Assembly: GCA_051025295.1 (NCBI GenBank)
Contig: JBMGJV010000008.1
From: KBS-83 sp051025295
GTDB taxonomy: Bacteria > Acidobacteriota > Terriglobia > Terriglobales > Acidobacteriaceae
Reading direction: 5' to 3' (one strand)
DNA: 64,000 nt
The notes under the pieces were generated by a model. That model had not been told where the DNA came from, made no database searches, and saw only the letters and a list, made by a program, of their open reading frames with translations. The number at the start of each line of letters is the position of its first letter. Position 1 is the stretch's first letter. This document shows positions 8,634-17,593 of the stretch, one piece after another. Position numbers and translations under genes: made by a program.

Positions 8634-10598
8634 ATGACCGAGTCCCTGGAGAACCAGCACTTCAGTTCCATCCTGCGCGAGATGCGGAGCTTTCCGCCGC
8701 CGCCGGAGTTCGCCGCCAAAGCGCATGTGAACGGGCCGGCGGAGTACGACGCGATGTATCGCCGATCCATCGAAGAGCCAGAGCAGTTCTGGGCCGAGGT
8801 GGCGGGCGATCTGGATTGGTTCGCGCCGTGGACCAAGGTGCTCGAGTGGGATGCGCCGCATGCGAAGTGGTTCGTCGGCGGCAAACTGAACCTCTGCCAT
8901 AACTGCGTCGATCGTCATGCGTTGAGCGATCGCGCGGAGAAGACAGCAATTCTGTGGGAGGGCGAGCCGGGCGAGACACGCAAGCTGAGCTTCCGCGAGT
9001 TGCACGCAGAGGTGCAGCGCTTCGCAAATGTGCTGAAGGGCTTTGGCGTGAAGAAGGGCGATCGCGTCGCCGTCTACATGGGGATGACGCCGGAGCTCGC
9101 CGTCGCGGTGCTGGCCTGTGCGCGCATCGGCGCGGTGCACTCGGTGATCTTCGGCGGGTTCGCGGCGAACGCGCTGGTCGATCGCATCAACGACGCGCAG
9201 TGTGTCGCGGTCATCACGCAGGACGGCTCCTACCGGCGAGGCAGCGAGGTGAAGCTGAAGAAGGTGGTCGACGAAGCGCTCGCGCAATGTCCAAGCGTGA
9301 AGAGCGTGATCGTCTATAAGCGCAGCGGCAGTGACGTGACGATGCAGGCCGGCCGCGATCACTGGTGGCACGAGGAGATGGCGAAGGCCGCGCCGGAGTG
9401 CCCTGCGGAGCCGCTCGATTCCGAAGACCCGCTCTACATCCTCTACACCTCCGGCACGACGGGGAAGCCGAAGGGACTGGTGCATACGACGGGCGGCTAC
9501 TCGGTGGGCACATACTTCACCAGCCGCATCGTCTTCGATCTCAAGGACGACGATGTGTACTGGTGCTCCGCCGACATCGGGTGGGTCACGGGGCACTCGT
9601 ACGTGCTCTACGGCATCCTGCAGAACGGCGTGACGACCGTGATGTATGAGGGTGCGCCGAACTTCCCGGAGCCGGATCGTTTCTGGAAGATCATCGACGA
9701 CCACAAGGTCACGATCTTCTACACGGCGCCAACGGCGATTCGCGCATTCGTGAAGTGGGGCAATGCGCATGTGGAGAAGCACTCGCTCGCATCGCTGCGC
9801 CTGCTGGGCACGGTGGGCGAGCCGATCAACCCCGAGGCGTGGATGTGGTACCACGAGAAGATCGGCCACGGCCGCTGCCCCATCGTGGATACGTGGTGGC
9901 AGACCGAGACGGGCGCGATGATGATCGCGCCTGTGCCGGGTGCAGTTGCGACGAAGCCCGGCTCGGCAACGCGGCCATTGCCCGGAATCGTGCCTGAAAT
10001 CGTGACGAAAGACGGCAAGCCGGTACCGAAGGGTCAAGGTGGACTGCTGGTCATCCGGCGGCCCTGGCCATCGATGGCGCGCACCATCTATGGCGATCCG
10101 CAACGCTTTATCGACACCTACTGGTCGGCCTTCCCCGGCACTTACCTGACGGGCGACGGCGCACGCCAGGACGAGGACGGCTACTACTGGCTGATGGGTC
10201 GCGTCGATGACGTGATAAACGTGAGCGGCCATCGCCTGGGCACGATGGAAGTGGAGAGCGCACTCGTCGCGCACCCGAAGGTGGCCGAGGCAGCCGTCGT
10301 TGGTCGTCCTGATGAGTTGAAAGGGCAGGCCATCTCGGCGTTCGTCACGCTCGAAGGCGGATCGAAGCCCTCGAAGGATCTGAAAGACGAACTGCGCGCG
10401 TGGGTGGCGAAGGAGATTGGTGCGCTGGCGAGGCCGGACGACATTCGCTTCACGGAGGCGCTGCCGAAGACGCGCTCCGGCAAGATCATGCGGCGACTGC
10501 TGCGCGAACTGGCGGCGGGCGGCGACATCAAGGGCGACACGACTACTCTTGAGGACCTTCAGGTATTGGCCAGGCTGCGCGAGAACGAAGAGGTCTGA
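8634..10598 (+). CDS. acs: acetyl-CoA synthetase (AMP-forming)
   Basis: A 654-residue cytoplasmic enzyme activating acetate to acetyl-CoA via acetyl-AMP. Visible motifs: the family N-terminus with FWAEVAGDLDWFAPWTKVLEWD, P-loop LYTSGTTGKPKG, WCSADIGWVTGHSY, DTWWQTETG, the hinge GRVDDVINVSGHRL, and the C-terminal KTRSGKIMRR. The last contains catalytic K617, the usual site of inhibitory acetylation by Pat-type enzymes. Length is normal for Acs. I took the ATG at 8634 because the preceding codons show no homology. The GH28-like gene starts 11 nt after its stop, so the two may be co-transcribed although functionally unrelated. Confidence 0.95.
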   Translation: MTESLENQHFSSILREMRSFPPPPEFAAKAHVNGPAEYDAMYRRSIEEPEQFWAEVAGDLDWFAPWTKVLEWDAPHAKWFVGGKLNLCHNCVDRHALSDRAEKTAILWEGEPGETRKLSFRELHAEVQRFANVLKGFGVKKGDRVAVYMGMTPELAVAVLACARIGAVHSVIFGGFAANALVDRINDAQCVAVITQDGSYRRGSEVKLKKVVDEALAQCPSVKSVIVYKRSGSDVTMQAGRDHWWHEEMAKAAPECPAEPLDSEDPLYILYTSGTTGKPKGLVHTTGGYSVGTYFTSRIVFDLKDDDVYWCSADIGWVTGHSYVLYGILQNGVTTVMYEGAPNFPEPDRFWKIIDDHKVTIFYTAPTAIRAFVKWGNAHVEKHSLASLRLLGTVGEPINPEAWMWYHEKIGHGRCPIVDTWWQTETGAMMIAPVPGAVATKPGSATRPLPGIVPEIVTKDGKPVPKGQGGLLVIRRPWPSMARTIYGDPQRFIDTYWSAFPGTYLTGDGARQDEDGYYWLMGRVDDVINVSGHRLGTMEVESALVAHPKVAEAAVVGRPDELKGQAISAFVTLEGGSKPSKDLKDELRAWVAKEIGALARPDDIRFTEALPKTRSGKIMRRLLRELAAGGDIKGDTTTLEDLQVLARLRENEEV

Positions 10599-10609
10599 GA
10601 GGCGGGTCC

Positions 10610-12232
10610 ATGTCAGACGATCGGAGCGGCGTGACGGGATATGGGCTCGACCGACGGCATCTGCTCCGGTGGGCGGGTGCGGGAGCTGTCCTGGGCAGCG
10701 TTCCTGGTGTGGCATTGGCCGCAGGTGCTGACGGCGCGGCCGTGGCAGCAGTCTTCGACGTTCGGCGGTTTGGGGCCACGGGCGACGGACGCACCATCGA
10801 TTCTTCAGCGATCCAGCGCGCCATCGATGCAGCCGCAGCAATCGGTGGTGGCACTGTGCTGCTTTCCGCCGGCACCTACGCCAGCTACTCGCTGCGCCTG
10901 CGCAGCCACATCTGCCTGTTCCTTGCGCCGGGAGCGACGCTGCTAGCCGCGCCGGCTCCGTCCGGCACTGCGAGTGGCGGGTACGACGCTCCGGAGCCGC
11001 AGGGCGCCTGGGAGGCGTACCAGGATTATGGTCACAATCACTGGCACAATAGCCTGATCTGGGGAGAGGGTCTGCACGATGTGTCGATCTTGGGGCCAGG
11101 GCGCATCTGGGGCCGCGGGCTGAGCCGTGGTTGGGAGACCGACGCAACGTACCCGCCTGCCACCCGCGCGGCGGGGCAGGGCAACAAGGCGATCGCGCTG
11201 AAGCTATGCCACAACGTGACGCTGCGCGACTTCGAGATTTTTGAAGGTGGCTGGTTCGGCGTTCTTGCCACCGGCGTCGATAACCTGACCATCGATAACC
11301 TGCGCATCGACACGAATCGCGATGGCATCGACATCGACTGCTGCCGCAACGTGCGCGTGTCGAACTGCACGGTGAATTCGCCGTACGACGACGGCATCTG
11401 TCCCAAGAGTTCCTTCGCGCTCGGTTATGCGCGGCCAACCGAGAACGTGACGATCACGAACTGCTTCGTCACAGGCAGCTATCAGATCGGCTCCGTGCTG
11501 GATGCGACGTGGAAGCCCATGCCTGCCTCGTTTGCGTCGCAGGCGACGGGGCGCATCAAGTGCGGGACGGAGTCGAACGGCGGCTTCCGGAACATCACGA
11601 TCAGCAACTGTGTGTTTGAGAGCTGCCGCGGTTTCGCGCTTGAGACGGCAGATGGAGCGGTGATTGAGGACGTCGTGTTCAGCAATATCACGATGCGCAA
11701 CATCACCCAATCTCCGTTCTTCCTGTTTCTCGGGTCACGGATGCGTGGTCCCAGCGGCATGCCGGTGGGCAGCCTGCGGCGTGTGCTCCTGTCCAACATT
11801 GTCAGTTCGCATGCCGGGCAGTTGCCGAGCCTTCTCGTCGGCACCGCAGCGCAGCCGATCGAAGATATCCGGATCAGCGACGTATACCTGCACCAGGCTG
11901 GAGGCGGGGATGCTGCGATGGCGACAGCCGAGCCGCCGGTGAAAGAGAACGCGTACCCCGACCCTGGCATCTATGGTCCGTTGCCGGCCACCGGCATCTA
12001 CATGCGACACGTCCGCAACGTCGAGTTGAGCCACATCGAGGTGGCGGCCGAGGCGACGGATGCGCGCGCGGCATTCTGCCTCGATCAGGTCGAAGGTGCA
12101 GATTGTTTTCGCGTGCGGGTTCCGCGCGTGGCACCGGCATTCGATCTACGGGATGTGCACGACTTCCGCTCGTTCGGCAGCATCTCGCTCGAGGATGTGC
12201 GGCTCGCCGACGTCACGCGGCGGAAGATCTAA
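10610..12232 (+). CDS. Tat-exported GH28-like (polygalacturonase-fold) protein
   Basis: A 540-residue protein. A twin-arginine signal (DRRHLLRWAGAGAVLGSVPGVALA, about 14-37) is followed by the N-terminal strand pair typical of pectate-lyase-like parallel beta-helices (FDVRRFGATGDGRTIDSSAIQRAID). The GH28 acidic motifs are present: NRDGID with D238, and YDDG with D260/D261, then a basic RIKCGT motif. The third conserved element, GHG, is not evident; TGSYQIGS occupies the expected place, so classical polygalacturonase catalysis is uncertain. Likely acts on plant cell-wall pectin or a related glycan outside the cytoplasm. Confidence 0.85.
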   Translation: MSDDRSGVTGYGLDRRHLLRWAGAGAVLGSVPGVALAAGADGAAVAAVFDVRRFGATGDGRTIDSSAIQRAIDAAAAIGGGTVLLSAGTYASYSLRLRSHICLFLAPGATLLAAPAPSGTASGGYDAPEPQGAWEAYQDYGHNHWHNSLIWGEGLHDVSILGPGRIWGRGLSRGWETDATYPPATRAAGQGNKAIALKLCHNVTLRDFEIFEGGWFGVLATGVDNLTIDNLRIDTNRDGIDIDCCRNVRVSNCTVNSPYDDGICPKSSFALGYARPTENVTITNCFVTGSYQIGSVLDATWKPMPASFASQATGRIKCGTESNGGFRNITISNCVFESCRGFALETADGAVIEDVVFSNITMRNITQSPFFLFLGSRMRGPSGMPVGSLRRVLLSNIVSSHAGQLPSLLVGTAAQPIEDIRISDVYLHQAGGGDAAMATAEPPVKENAYPDPGIYGPLPATGIYMRHVRNVELSHIEVAAEATDARAAFCLDQVEGADCFRVRVPRVAPAFDLRDVHDFRSFGSISLEDVRLADVTRRKI

Positions 12233-12271
12233 AAAGGGGCGGATGCCGCGTGAGCGTGAAAGCGTAGGCGG

Positions 12272-12304
12272 AAGAAAGAGGGCGCAGCCAATGTGGCTGC
12301 GCCC
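12272..12304 (-). terminator. perfect 11-bp hairpin between convergent genes
   Basis: GGGCGCAGCCA-ATG-TGGCTGCGCCC at 12280-12304. On the reverse strand it is followed by TCTTTCTTC, suiting termination of the sensor kinase gene. It may serve the GH28-like gene too. Confidence 0.75.
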
Positions 12305-12319
12305 TGTGCCGCAACGAGG

Positions 12320-14695
12320 TTAGACCGCGCGCGGCATCGTGAAGCTGAACGTGCTGCCCTGGCCGAGCGTGGAGTGGACGCGAATGTGCCCACCATGCTG
12401 CTCGACGATAGCGCGGCAGATCGCGAGCCCGAGTCCGGTGCCGCCCATGGCGCGGGAGTCCGACGCATCTACCTGCTGGAAGCGCTCGAAGATGATCTCG
12501 AGCTTTTCAGGCGGGATGCCGCGGCCGTGATCTTCAACATCGAAGGTGACCTCAGCGTCACCGTTCGCGCTTGCGCTGAGGCGGATCTCGCCGCCCGGGT
12601 GCGAGAACTTAATTGCGTTGCTGATCAGGTTATGCAGTGTCTGCAATGTGCGATCCACGTCGACCAGAACCTCGACCGGTTGCGCATCGATGCGGAAGTG
12701 CAGATTGTGCTGCGAGGCTGCGCTCTGCTGCAGGTCGGCGGCGCGGCGCAACAGGTCGACGGCGTTGGCCTTCTCGCGATGAAGCGGCAGGCGGCCGGAG
12801 CCGATCCGCTCGAAGTCGAGGATGTCATTGACCAGGCGCACGAGACGATCGCAGTTGCCGATCGCGACATCGAGCATCTGGGCCAGCTTTTCCGGCCGCT
12901 TCTCGAGCACACCGCCGGCGATGAGGCCGAGCGCTGCGCGCAATGAGGTGAGCGGCGTCCGCAGCTCGTGGCTGACGGTCGAGATGAACTCGTCCTTCAT
13001 GCGATCGAGGCGACGGCGCTCCGAGACGTCCGCGAAGGCGACGACGATGCCGGACACGATGCCGTCGTGCACCAGTTGCCTCGCGACGTACTCGACCGGG
13101 AAGGACGTGCCGTCCTTGCGCCAGAAGACTTCGTTGTCGATGCGAACTGGGTCATCCGAGTGGAGGGCTGCCTGGATGGGGCAGTCCTTCTGCAGGTAGG
13201 GCGTGCCGTCGGCCCGGGTGTGGTGGACGAGATCGTGCGTGTTCTTGCCGAGGATCTCTTCGACCGTGTAGCCGAACATGCTGGCGCCGATCTCGTTGCA
13301 GAAGGTGAGATTGCCGGCGGTGTCGAGACCCCAGATGCCGTCGCCGACGGACTCGAGGATCGACTCGCGCTGGCGCATAAGCGCGTGCAGCTTCTCTTCC
13401 GCGTCGGTCTGCTCGGTGATGTCGATGCCATGCGACAGCACGATAGGCTCCGTGCCGGGTAGCTGCAGCAGCTTGTTGCGATACGCAACAACGGCTGATT
13501 GGCCGTTCGGCCGCTTGAAGTAAAAGAGCCCCTGGTGCTCGTGCTGCTCGTTGAGCGCACTGACGTACTGCTCGTAATCGCGCTTATGATCGTCGGCGAT
13601 GTAGTCAAACAGCGGCGTGCCGATCAACTCCTCGGGCGTGTGGCCGAGGATGGCGGCGGCGTGCCCGTTGATGGACTGGATGTTGCCATCGAGATCATGT
13701 GTGCAGATGATGCCGAGCGAGCCTTCGACGAGCTGGCGATAGCGTGCCTCGCTGGTGCGCAGGCGATCAAGCTCCTGGCGCTGCTCGGTGACATCGATGC
13801 CGGTGGTGATCACGAAGCTGATGTCGCCCTGGGGGTCGTTCAACGAGCTGGCGGTCCAGGCGATGCGACGCGTGCCGCCATCGCGGGTGCGCCACTTCAT
13901 CTCGTAACTGGAATCGAGCTTGCCGGCGCGTGCCTGCTCAAACATGCGCTGCGCGTGATCGCGCTCCTCGGGAGGAAAGAGCTCTTCGGGGAACGAGCGG
14001 CCGACGAGCTCGGCGAAGCTGAAGCCGCTGACCGTTTCGCAGGCGCGGTTGAAGCGCACGATGCGTCCCGCGGTGTCGAGCACCAGCACGAGCGCGTGAA
14101 TGGAATCGAGCACGCTGGTGACGAAGTTGCGCTCGACCGTGAGTGCGCGCTCGATGCGCTGACGCGAGCGCACGATGCGGTCCTGCTGATTCGTCTTCTG
14201 ATAGAGCTCGAGACGTGTGATGATCTGCCGCGCCAGCACTTCAAGCGTGCGGCCATGCTCGCGCGTGAACATGTTCGGTTCAGGCGAGCAAACAGCGATA
14301 GTGCCGAGCACGGCGCCGCTTGGCGAGAACAGTGGCGCCGCTGCATAGGAGCGGCAGAAGGTCGTGGCGGCGAGCGGAATGCCCGAGGGCGCGAAGCGGT
14401 AGTCCTGTGCAGCGTCGTCGATCACAACCGCGTTCGGCTCCAGGATCGTGTACTGGCATGCGGAGGTAGCGCGTGGCTGCTGGCGGCTGAGAAAGCCGAT
14501 GCGCGACTTGAACCAGACGCGGCTCGCATCGATGAAGGAGATGTAGGCGTAGGGGGCGCGGCAGAAGCTGGCAGCCAGACGCGTGATCTCGTCCAAAGCC
14601 GGATCCGGCAGTGTGTCGAGAATTTCGTATTGCGCGAGAGATTTGAGCCTCTCGGCTTCGTCTCTTTGCATCGTCGTTGGGCTGGCAATCTGCAT
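12320..14695 (-). CDS. GAF-PAS-PAS-PAS hybridless sensor histidine kinase
   Basis: A 791-residue kinase. Domains in order: GAF (about 20-165, containing SFIDASRVWFKSRIGF), three PAS/PAC units (about 190-310, 315-435 and 440-560), HisKA with H576 in STVSHELRTPL, and HATPase_c with an N-box, DHGRGIPPEKL, RFQQVD and GGTGLGLAI. No membrane segment or signal peptide is evident, so it is a cytoplasmic sensor, probably of redox or small molecules through PAS. There is no receiver domain. No regulator is adjacent; the receiver-HPt/NarL pair at 0.8-2.3 kb is the nearest possible partner, which is only a guess. Confidence 0.92.
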   Translation of the reverse strand: MQIASPTTMQRDEAERLKSLAQYEILDTLPDPALDEITRLAASFCRAPYAYISFIDASRVWFKSRIGFLSRQQPRATSACQYTILEPNAVVIDDAAQDYRFAPSGIPLAATTFCRSYAAAPLFSPSGAVLGTIAVCSPEPNMFTREHGRTLEVLARQIITRLELYQKTNQQDRIVRSRQRIERALTVERNFVTSVLDSIHALVLVLDTAGRIVRFNRACETVSGFSFAELVGRSFPEELFPPEERDHAQRMFEQARAGKLDSSYEMKWRTRDGGTRRIAWTASSLNDPQGDISFVITTGIDVTEQRQELDRLRTSEARYRQLVEGSLGIICTHDLDGNIQSINGHAAAILGHTPEELIGTPLFDYIADDHKRDYEQYVSALNEQHEHQGLFYFKRPNGQSAVVAYRNKLLQLPGTEPIVLSHGIDITEQTDAEEKLHALMRQRESILESVGDGIWGLDTAGNLTFCNEIGASMFGYTVEEILGKNTHDLVHHTRADGTPYLQKDCPIQAALHSDDPVRIDNEVFWRKDGTSFPVEYVARQLVHDGIVSGIVVAFADVSERRRLDRMKDEFISTVSHELRTPLTSLRAALGLIAGGVLEKRPEKLAQMLDVAIGNCDRLVRLVNDILDFERIGSGRLPLHREKANAVDLLRRAADLQQSAASQHNLHFRIDAQPVEVLVDVDRTLQTLHNLISNAIKFSHPGGEIRLSASANGDAEVTFDVEDHGRGIPPEKLEIIFERFQQVDASDSRAMGGTGLGLAICRAIVEQHGGHIRVHSTLGQGSTFSFTMPRAV

Positions 14696-15216
14696 GAATT
14701 AGGTGGAAGAATCGCCTGTCATCATTCTGTCAAAGCGGGACGGGTGAGCCACTGCCACTATTGGTGCAGAGGTATCCGCAAACCGGGGAAAATCCGTTAC
14801 TTACGTGATTCTCCTTTCGGGTAAGACACACACGCGGAGGCGTGTAAGAACGTCGGAAGAGACACGGCGCGAGAGGCGCGCACCCGGGGAGAGAGCCCGT
14901 TGCTTGGCGAGGAAGAGTGCGCTCATCGTAGCCCAACTCATCGGTGGATATCAGGACTTCCTTGAATGGACGTTTCAGCCGGGCATCGGCAACCCGAGAC
15001 TTCGAAGACGCAAGACATTGAGTCCATGCGCATTGTGTTGCCGGAGCAAAACAGGGTGCCGCTGAGGCCGCAACTCGGGAGCGGGCTAAGCGCGACACAT
15101 TGCTATACTTAGGGTTCGAACAGAGGGAGTCGCCGCGTCCGGCGGGTTGCAATCTGCCGAGGTCGTTTCTGTTTTGTGGCGCGTCCAATCCCTGACCAGT
15201 TGGTGGCGGTCTCCTG
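14696..15216. other. 521-nt intergenic region between kinase and dxs
   Basis: The interval separates two divergent genes. On the reverse strand, upstream of the kinase, it holds a hairpin (ACACGC-GGAG-GCGTGT, about 14826-14841), AAGGAG at 14811-14816 and a 25-codon open frame ending at 14730 that lacks a standard start codon. On the forward strand TATACT at 15104-15109 is a plausible -10 for dxs, without a good -35. The central part shows nothing I recognise; long frames through it look random. Confidence 0.4.
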
Positions 15217-17103
15217 ATGAGCGATCTTCTCTCTTCCATTCACTCTCCCGCTGATCTCAAGCAGATTCCGATTGCGCAACTGCCCGAGCTGGCGCAGGAG
15301 ATCCGTGAAGTCCTGATCAGCAGCCTTTCGAAGACGGGCGGCCACCTGGGCCCGAATCTTGGCGTGGTCGAGCTGACCATTGCGATGCACTACGTCTTCG
15401 ATACGCCTGAGGACCGCTTTCTGTTCGATGTGAGCCACCAGTCGTATGTGCATAAACTGCTCACTGGTCGCGCAGATCGTTTCCACACTATTCGTCAGCC
15501 CGGCGGCCTGAATGGCTTTATGCTGCGCACGGAATCAGAGCATGACGTGTACGGGGCGGGTCATGCGGGCACGGCGCTCTCCGCGGCGCTGGGCATGGCG
15601 GTAGCGCGCGATCTGGCAGGCACGAAGGAGAACGTCATCGCCGTAGCGGGCGATGCGGCGTTCACGAACGGCATCTCGTTCGAGGCGCTCAACAACATTG
15701 CGGACCAGACGAAGCGACTGATCGTGGTGCTCAACGACAATGAGTGGTCGATCGATCGCAATGTCGGCGCGATCGCCAGCTATTTGCATAAGGTCGTCAC
15801 GAATGAGCACTACAACCACCTGCATGCGCGCGCAGCGCGGCTGATCGAGCGCTTCGGCGGCAAGACCGCAACCAAGGTGGTGCGCAAGGCAGAGGAAGCA
15901 GCGAAGGGCCTGCTATGGCCGTCGATGCTGTTTGAGGAGTTCGGCCTCAACTACTACGGTCCACTCGACGGGCATAATCTGGAGTTGCTGATCGGCACAT
16001 TCCAGTTCCTGAAGCGGCAGAGTAAGCCGGTGCTGCTCCATATCCTCACGCAGAAGGGCCGCGGTTTCCAGCCCGCTCTCGACAAGGTGAAGAAGTTCCA
16101 CGGCCTGGGACCGTACGACCCGGAGACGGGCGAGACCAAGCCCGCGGGCCGCACCTACTCCGAGGTCTTCGCGGAGACGCTGGTCACGCTTGCGAATGAC
16201 AACGAGAAGGTAGTCGCGATCACGGCCGCGATGCCGAACGGCACCGCGCTTGACCTGTTCCGTCCGCATCATCCGACGCGCTACTTCGATGTCGGCATCG
16301 CGGAGGAGCATGCGGTGATCTTCGCGGCTGGCATGGCGACCAAGGGCTATCGCCCGGTCTGCGCCATCTACTCGACGTTCCTGCAGCGCGCCTTCGATCC
16401 CATCGTGCACGATGTCTGCCTGCAGAACCTGCCGGTGATCTTCGCGATGGATCGGGGTGGACTGTCGGGCGACGACGGCGCGACGCATCATGGCCTGTTC
16501 GACATCAGCTACCTGCGCGGCGTCCCGAACATCATCCACATGGTGCCGAAGGATGAAGACGAGCTGGCGGACATGATGCAGACGGCGCTCGAGCATCCGG
16601 GCCCAAGCGCGATCCGCTATCCGCGCGGCACGGGCCCGGGCACCGCCGTAAAGCCGCACCCGGTCGCACTGCCAGTCGGCGTGGCTGAGGTGATCCGCGA
16701 GGGTGAAGACATCGCCATTCTCGGCCTCGGTGCGCTGCTGCCGATGGCCGAGCAGCTTGCCGTTGAACTCGAGCACGACGGCCGCTCGGCTGCGGTGATC
16801 AATCCGCGCTTCGTGAAGCCGCTCGACCGCGACATGCTGGAGCGCTACGCCAAGCGGGTGCATGCATTCGTCACCTTCGAAGATCACGTACTGATGGGCG
16901 GCTTCGGATCCGCAGTGCTCGAGGCGCTGAACGAGATGGGCTATCACGTGCCGGTGGTGCGCATCGGCTGGCCGGATCGCTTCATCGAGCACGGCAAGGT
17001 CGAGGCATTGCGCGCGAAGCACGGCATCAGCGTGGAAGCAGCGCTCGAAAAGCTTGAGCCGATCCTGAAGTCGAAGCCCAAGCGCAGGCTGGTTGCGCGT
17101 TAG
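15217..17103 (+). CDS. dxs: 1-deoxy-D-xylulose-5-phosphate synthase, divergent type
   Basis: A 628-residue thiamine-diphosphate enzyme condensing pyruvate and glyceraldehyde 3-phosphate, the first step of the MEP isoprenoid pathway. Seen: TGGHLGPNLGVVELTIAMHYVF (H43), SHQSYVHKLLTGR (H74, H79), the cofactor motif written GDAAFTNG (145-152) with NDN 173-175, and the transketolase pyrimidine domain with AEEHAV (E363), MDRGGLSGDDGATHHG and RYPRG. The usual GDG is GDA and the usual GHSSTS segment is GHAGTA. It is therefore off the main Dxs branch, but overall length and order are those of Dxs. Isoprenoids made here feed undecaprenyl phosphate for the mur genes. Confidence 0.87.
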   Translation: MSDLLSSIHSPADLKQIPIAQLPELAQEIREVLISSLSKTGGHLGPNLGVVELTIAMHYVFDTPEDRFLFDVSHQSYVHKLLTGRADRFHTIRQPGGLNGFMLRTESEHDVYGAGHAGTALSAALGMAVARDLAGTKENVIAVAGDAAFTNGISFEALNNIADQTKRLIVVLNDNEWSIDRNVGAIASYLHKVVTNEHYNHLHARAARLIERFGGKTATKVVRKAEEAAKGLLWPSMLFEEFGLNYYGPLDGHNLELLIGTFQFLKRQSKPVLLHILTQKGRGFQPALDKVKKFHGLGPYDPETGETKPAGRTYSEVFAETLVTLANDNEKVVAITAAMPNGTALDLFRPHHPTRYFDVGIAEEHAVIFAAGMATKGYRPVCAIYSTFLQRAFDPIVHDVCLQNLPVIFAMDRGGLSGDDGATHHGLFDISYLRGVPNIIHMVPKDEDELADMMQTALEHPGPSAIRYPRGTGPGTAVKPHPVALPVGVAEVIREGEDIAILGLGALLPMAEQLAVELEHDGRSAAVINPRFVKPLDRDMLERYAKRVHAFVTFEDHVLMGGFGSAVLEALNEMGYHVPVVRIGWPDRFIEHGKVEALRAKHGISVEAALEKLEPILKSKPKRRLVAR

Positions 17104-17123
17104 CTGATCTGCTGGAGGCTTCG

Positions 17124-17549
17124 TTGGCGAGAGTCTTCGCAGCGCCGTCGATCACGGTTCTCTCCTGCGTGCTCGCGTTAGCCGGCACTGGTTGTGCGCA
17201 TCGCGTGCGGATGGAGCCATACGCAGGCACCTGGGTGCTGCACGATCAGGATCAGCAGCTCATGACCATGACCCTGCAGGCGCGGCACGGCCACTTGCAT
17301 GGCGAACTCACCTTACCCAAAACGTTCACTGAGGTGGCGAGCGGTCACTTCGAAGGCGTCGCTCCTCAGAACCAGACAGTGCCCGTCACCAGTCGCGTCG
17401 CGAATGGGAAGGTGACTCTGGTTGCCGGGTTCGAACACGAACGCGACATGCTCGAAATCGCCGAGATCACCCCGGATCGGCTTTCATTGCAGTGGGCAAG
17501 CGGTATGGTGCCGGACTGGGTGTTTCAGCGCGCACCGTCTGTCCCGTGA
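17124..17549 (+). CDS. small exported protein, possible lipoprotein
   Basis: A 141-residue protein starting at TTG 17124 with CTGGAGG at 17112-17118. The N-terminus is hydrophobic (SITVLSCVLALAGTGC) and C25 could be lipidated, though the lipobox is weak. The remainder (YAGTWVLHDQDQQLMTMTLQ, LHGELTLPKTF) has alternating strands like small lipocalin- or META-like beta proteins. I recognise no specific family. It lies 20 nt after dxs and 44 nt before the lipid kinase, so is probably in their operon. Confidence 0.65.
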   Translation: MARVFAAPSITVLSCVLALAGTGCAHRVRMEPYAGTWVLHDQDQQLMTMTLQARHGHLHGELTLPKTFTEVASGHFEGVAPQNQTVPVTSRVANGKVTLVAGFEHERDMLEIAEITPDRLSLQWASGMVPDWVFQRAPSVP

Positions 17550-17593
17550 TCGCGACGGAGCAGTGGCAAAGCCTCCCCGTTTAGGATGGCTCG

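Noticed and set aside
8523..11438. Long antisense frame across acs and the GH28-like gene
   Set aside because: Antisense of two clear genes; composition (Arg/His/Ala-rich) is typical of a shadow frame in high-GC DNA.
15110..15130. GGTTCGAAC resembling a tRNA T-loop upstream of dxs
   Set aside because: No matching acceptor, D or anticodon stems surround it.
14730..15239. 169-codon reverse-strand frame across the kinase-dxs gap
   Set aside because: Most of it shows no protein-like pattern and it overlaps the dxs start; only its last 25 codons follow a good ribosome-binding site.
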